Source of the DNA: an uncultured Alphaproteobacteria bacterium | Lineage (GTDB): Bacteria > Pseudomonadota > Alphaproteobacteria > RF32 > CAG-239 | DNA: 6,256 bases | Assembly (NCBI GenBank): GCA_910580155.1 | Contig: CAJTWX010000080.1 | Span: forward strand, 1-6,256 | Direction: 5' to 3' | Part shown: positions 5,076 to 6,256 of the stretch, piece by piece | Position numbering within the stretch: the stretch's first letter is position 1 | Layout: each line of letters starts with the position of its first letter | Translations under genes and position numbers: made by a program | Notes under the pieces: generated by a model | Told to the model about the DNA's origin: nothing | Databases searched by the model: none | What the model saw: the letters and a program-made list of their open reading frames with translations, nothing else

Positions 5076-5414
5076 TCATCTCTCCACACACTTCCCCGTC
5101 ACTTCATCATACAACAGGTCAATATCCCCACAGCTCATCCTCATAAATTCCCTCTGCACCGAAGGCACCCATCCTTCCGTCAGCCAAATCAAACCAACAG
5201 AAAGCACCACGCCCCCCCACAGATAAAGCCGATACTTCGCCGCGCCAAACATCGCCCCAAACAAAAAAGCCGCAAATAACAAGCGGACTGCCAGATAAAG
5301 CCAATACTCCCCTGCTTCAGCTCCGCGATAAATCATCGCCACAATCACCAGCCAAAACGATGCTCCCGCCAAAACCAAGAGTTTCCCAACTAATCTCACA
5401 CCCCGCCTTTCCAT
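5076..5414 (-). CDS. Three-helix membrane protein, candidate phage moron gene
   Basis: 112 residues, family not recognised. The N-terminus is basic (R3, R4, R7, K11). Three hydrophobic segments lie at about 9-29, 38-59 and 63-80. A tail of about 30 residues contains C95-x13-C109. With the basic end inside, three helices place the tail in the periplasm, where the cysteine pair could form a disulfide (inference). The ATG at 5414 has AAGGA 6-7 nt upstream, a strong choice. It interrupts the usual order between the Bbp19-like and scaffold-like genes, with candidate promoters at 5577-5687 and a terminator-like hairpin at 4971-5003. That is the classic layout of a moron: an added gene with its own signals, often expressed from the prophage to alter the host. 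Exclusion of other phages is one possible role, unsupported by sequence. Confidence 0.65.
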   Translation of the reverse strand: MERRGVRLVGKLLVLAGASFWLVIVAMIYRGAEAGEYWLYLAVRLLFAAFLFGAMFGAAKYRLYLWGGVVLSVGLIWLTEGWVPSVQREFMRMSCGDIDLLYDEVTGKCVER

Positions 5415-5501
5415 CTATTTTCCTTTTTTTAAAAATCTATCACAACTACCCTGTTGCGGATGCGATACCCCATAAAAAGAACCAATAAAATTATTTTTCA
5501 T
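5415..5501 (-). CDS. Possible 28-residue ORF abutting the membrane gene
   Basis: M-K-N-N-F-I-G-S-F-Y begins this short frame, which ends K-K-G-K and TAG; the TAG is immediately followed by the ATG of the membrane gene (TAGATG). The frame stays open upstream to a TAA at 5574-5576 and reads like coding sequence, but it has no start codon there and only a weak ribosome site before the ATG at 5501. It may be a coupled leader peptide, the remnant of a larger gene, or chance. No family recognised. Confidence 0.3.
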   Translation of the reverse strand: MKNNFIGSFYGVSHPQQGSCDRFLKKGK

Positions 5502-5576
5502 ATCTTTAATCCCATCTTTTAGAATTCCTGAAACCCCTTTATAATTCTCTCGATGAAATGCAAACGCTTTTATTTA

Positions 5577-5605
5577 TATATAAGGGAAACCTGTGATAAA
5601 GTTAA
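5577..5605 (-). promoter_or_regulatory. Candidate sigma-70 promoter P2
   Basis: On the minus strand TTAACT (5605-5600), a 17-nt spacer and TATATA (5582-5577). Both boxes match the consensus at four of six positions. It points at the short ORF and the membrane gene at 5076-5414 and lies in an AT-rich gene-free stretch. Confidence 0.4.
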
Positions 5606-5610
5606 AATAT

Positions 5611-5630
5611 AAAAACTGCCAAACGCAGCT
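5611..5630 (-). terminator. Weak hairpin with T-run between two candidate promoters
   Basis: CTGC (5628-5625) pairs with GCAG (5619-5616), extendable by a G-T and an A-T pair, with a 5-nt loop and TTTTT (5615-5611) on the minus strand. The stem is short, so termination would be inefficient. It could attenuate transcripts from the promoter at 5658-5687. Confidence 0.3.
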
Positions 5631-5657
5631 AAAACGCCCAAAACCCCATCATACAAA

Positions 5658-5687
5658 CTTTATATCACCGCCCTGACACCGAAGTCA
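5658..5687 (-). promoter_or_regulatory. Candidate sigma-70 promoter P1
   Basis: On the minus strand TTGACT (5687-5682), an 18-nt spacer and TATAAA (5663-5658); ATATAA with a 17-nt spacer is an alternative reading. Five of six bases fit each consensus box. This is the best promoter candidate in the window, about 80 nt after the Bbp19-like gene ends and about 240 nt before the membrane gene. No convincing gene starts directly after it. Confidence 0.55.
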
Positions 5688-5767
5688 ATACTTTCAGCCC
5701 CTGCTAATAAAATAAATTTGCACGAGTTTTCAAAGCGTTATCAAACAAGCGGAAAAAACAACCCCAA

Positions 5768-6106
5768 TTAAACGTCCATCTCTTCCTTAATCTCGTCCTC
5801 ACTGCGCTTTTCGCCCGCAGCAAGGCGAAACACCTCGCGCTCATCAAGTGCCAGATATTTCACCACCAGATCAAACATCCGCCGCTTACCTAACAAAAAC
5901 GCCGCCGCATTCGCATCAAAGCGATTCGCCCCGTCATAAAAATACGGCACACCGCCCCGCCCGAGTTCGCCTCGCGCTCCGGCCTCATCGCGCAAAAACG
6001 CAAGCACAACAGCCCCCTCGGGCTTAAGCCTCCCTTCCCCGTCCAAAAACAGCCCCTGAAACGCCTTCAAAAGCTTCAATTCCCGTTTAGATTTAGCAAA
6101 AAACAT
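5768..6106 (-). CDS. Bbp19-like small phage protein
   Basis: 112 residues, soluble. It fits the Bbp19-like phage domain found just upstream of scaffold and capsid genes in BPP-1-like podoviruses. Features are an early helix with A-F-Q-G-L-F (15-20), D-G-E-G (22-25), a hydrophobic A-V-V-L-A-F-L-R-D-E-A (32-42), then a short loop and A-A-F-L-L-G-K-R-R-M-F-D-L-V (68-81), equivalent to the family's G-R-R helix. The exact role is not known to me; a structural or assembly role is likely from position. ATG 6106 was chosen because GGAG lies 6 nt before it; the ATG at 6118 has no ribosome site, and the longer open frame upstream runs through repeat sequence. The acidic end (D-E-I-K-E-E-M-D-V) is typical of small phage proteins. 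Downstream, the candidate moron unit separates it from the scaffold-like gene. Confidence 0.7.
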   Translation of the reverse strand: MFFAKSKRELKLLKAFQGLFLDGEGRLKPEGAVVLAFLRDEAGARGELGRGGVPYFYDGANRFDANAAAFLLGKRRMFDLVVKYLALDEREVFRLAAGEKRSEDEIKEEMDV

Positions 6107-6139
6107 ATCATACTCCATAAAAAAATTAAGCCACTCACT

Positions 6140-6256
6140 CTTTCTCCTCCCCCCGGAGGGAGAGGACAGGTGAGGAGGAAAACAAACCATCCTAATCCCC
6201 CTCTCCCCGCCACAGCCAAAGGTATGCAAGTGCCGCTGGCACCGTGACAATCTCCC
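6140..6256. repeat. Composite palindromic repeat region at the window edge
   Basis: Contains an imperfect hairpin at 6143-6163 (TCTCCTCC against GGAG, one bulged G, GAGA), a purine run GGAGGGAGAGGACAG resembling 4186-4200, a C-rich run at 6196-6209, and a 5-bp hairpin GTGCC-GCT-GGCAC at 6230-6242. It continues beyond the window. No gene is supported here; the frame upstream of the Bbp19-like start is open but reads through the repeat. Confidence 0.5.

Noticed and set aside
6107..6250. 48-codon N-terminal extension of the Bbp19-like protein
   Set aside because: It begins at TTG, translates repeat sequence, and the internal ATG at 6106 has a well-placed GGAG.
1..6256. CRISPR array, tRNA, rRNA, attachment site or insertion sequence
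   Set aside because: No regularly spaced repeats, cloverleaf-like sequence, transposase, integrase or terminal inverted repeats could be seen.

Overview
The window looks like part of a prophage, or a phage-derived segment, in a Gram-negative bacterium. All credible genes lie on the minus strand, so transcription runs from high to low coordinates. The host is probably a proteobacterium, perhaps an alphaproteobacterium. That is an inference from REP-like palindromes of the ATTGC...GCAAT type between genes and from protein style; nothing in the window fixes the taxon.

Head module (about 6106 down to 2724). Four genes follow the order seen in Bordetella phage BPP-1 and related podoviruses: a Bbp19-like small protein (5768-6106), a scaffold-like protein (4219-4944), a major capsid protein (3124-4023) and a Bbp16-like capsid cement protein (2724-3104). 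Between the first two sits an extra unit: a three-helix membrane protein (5076-5414) with candidate promoters upstream (5577-5687) and a terminator-like hairpin downstream (4971-5003). This is the layout of a phage 'moron'. The 353 bases at 5415-5767 hold the two candidate promoters, a weak hairpin and a possible 28-residue ORF that ends directly against the membrane gene.

Accessory cassette (about 2626 down to 101). Where tail genes might be expected there is a tight run of small, mostly membrane or exported proteins. In transcription order they are: a 210-residue soluble protein with a DUF6973-like signature (1941-2573); a one-helix protein with a C-terminal twin-cysteine tail (1772-1957); a four-helix membrane protein (1319-1747); a 43-residue one-helix protein (1185-1316); another one-helix twin-cysteine protein (981-1178); an exported protein (722-967); and a cysteine-rich protein (101-697) that carries both the four-helix protein's core block and a twin-cysteine tail. 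The last two are in one frame, separated by a single TAG and eight further sense codons, so they may be a broken single gene. The cassette appears to be built from shuffled modules: a 164-nt block is duplicated at 87% identity and the cysteine tail occurs three times. I recognise no known system here. A membrane-associated accessory function, such as exclusion or effector/immunity, is only a hypothesis.

Composite palindromic repeats occupy the left edge, the scaffold-capsid gap and the right edge, with a fragment near 5042-5060. The plus strand is C-rich and G-poor, which leaves many long spurious ORFs on it. No tRNA, rRNA, CRISPR array, integrase, transposase or tail gene was seen.
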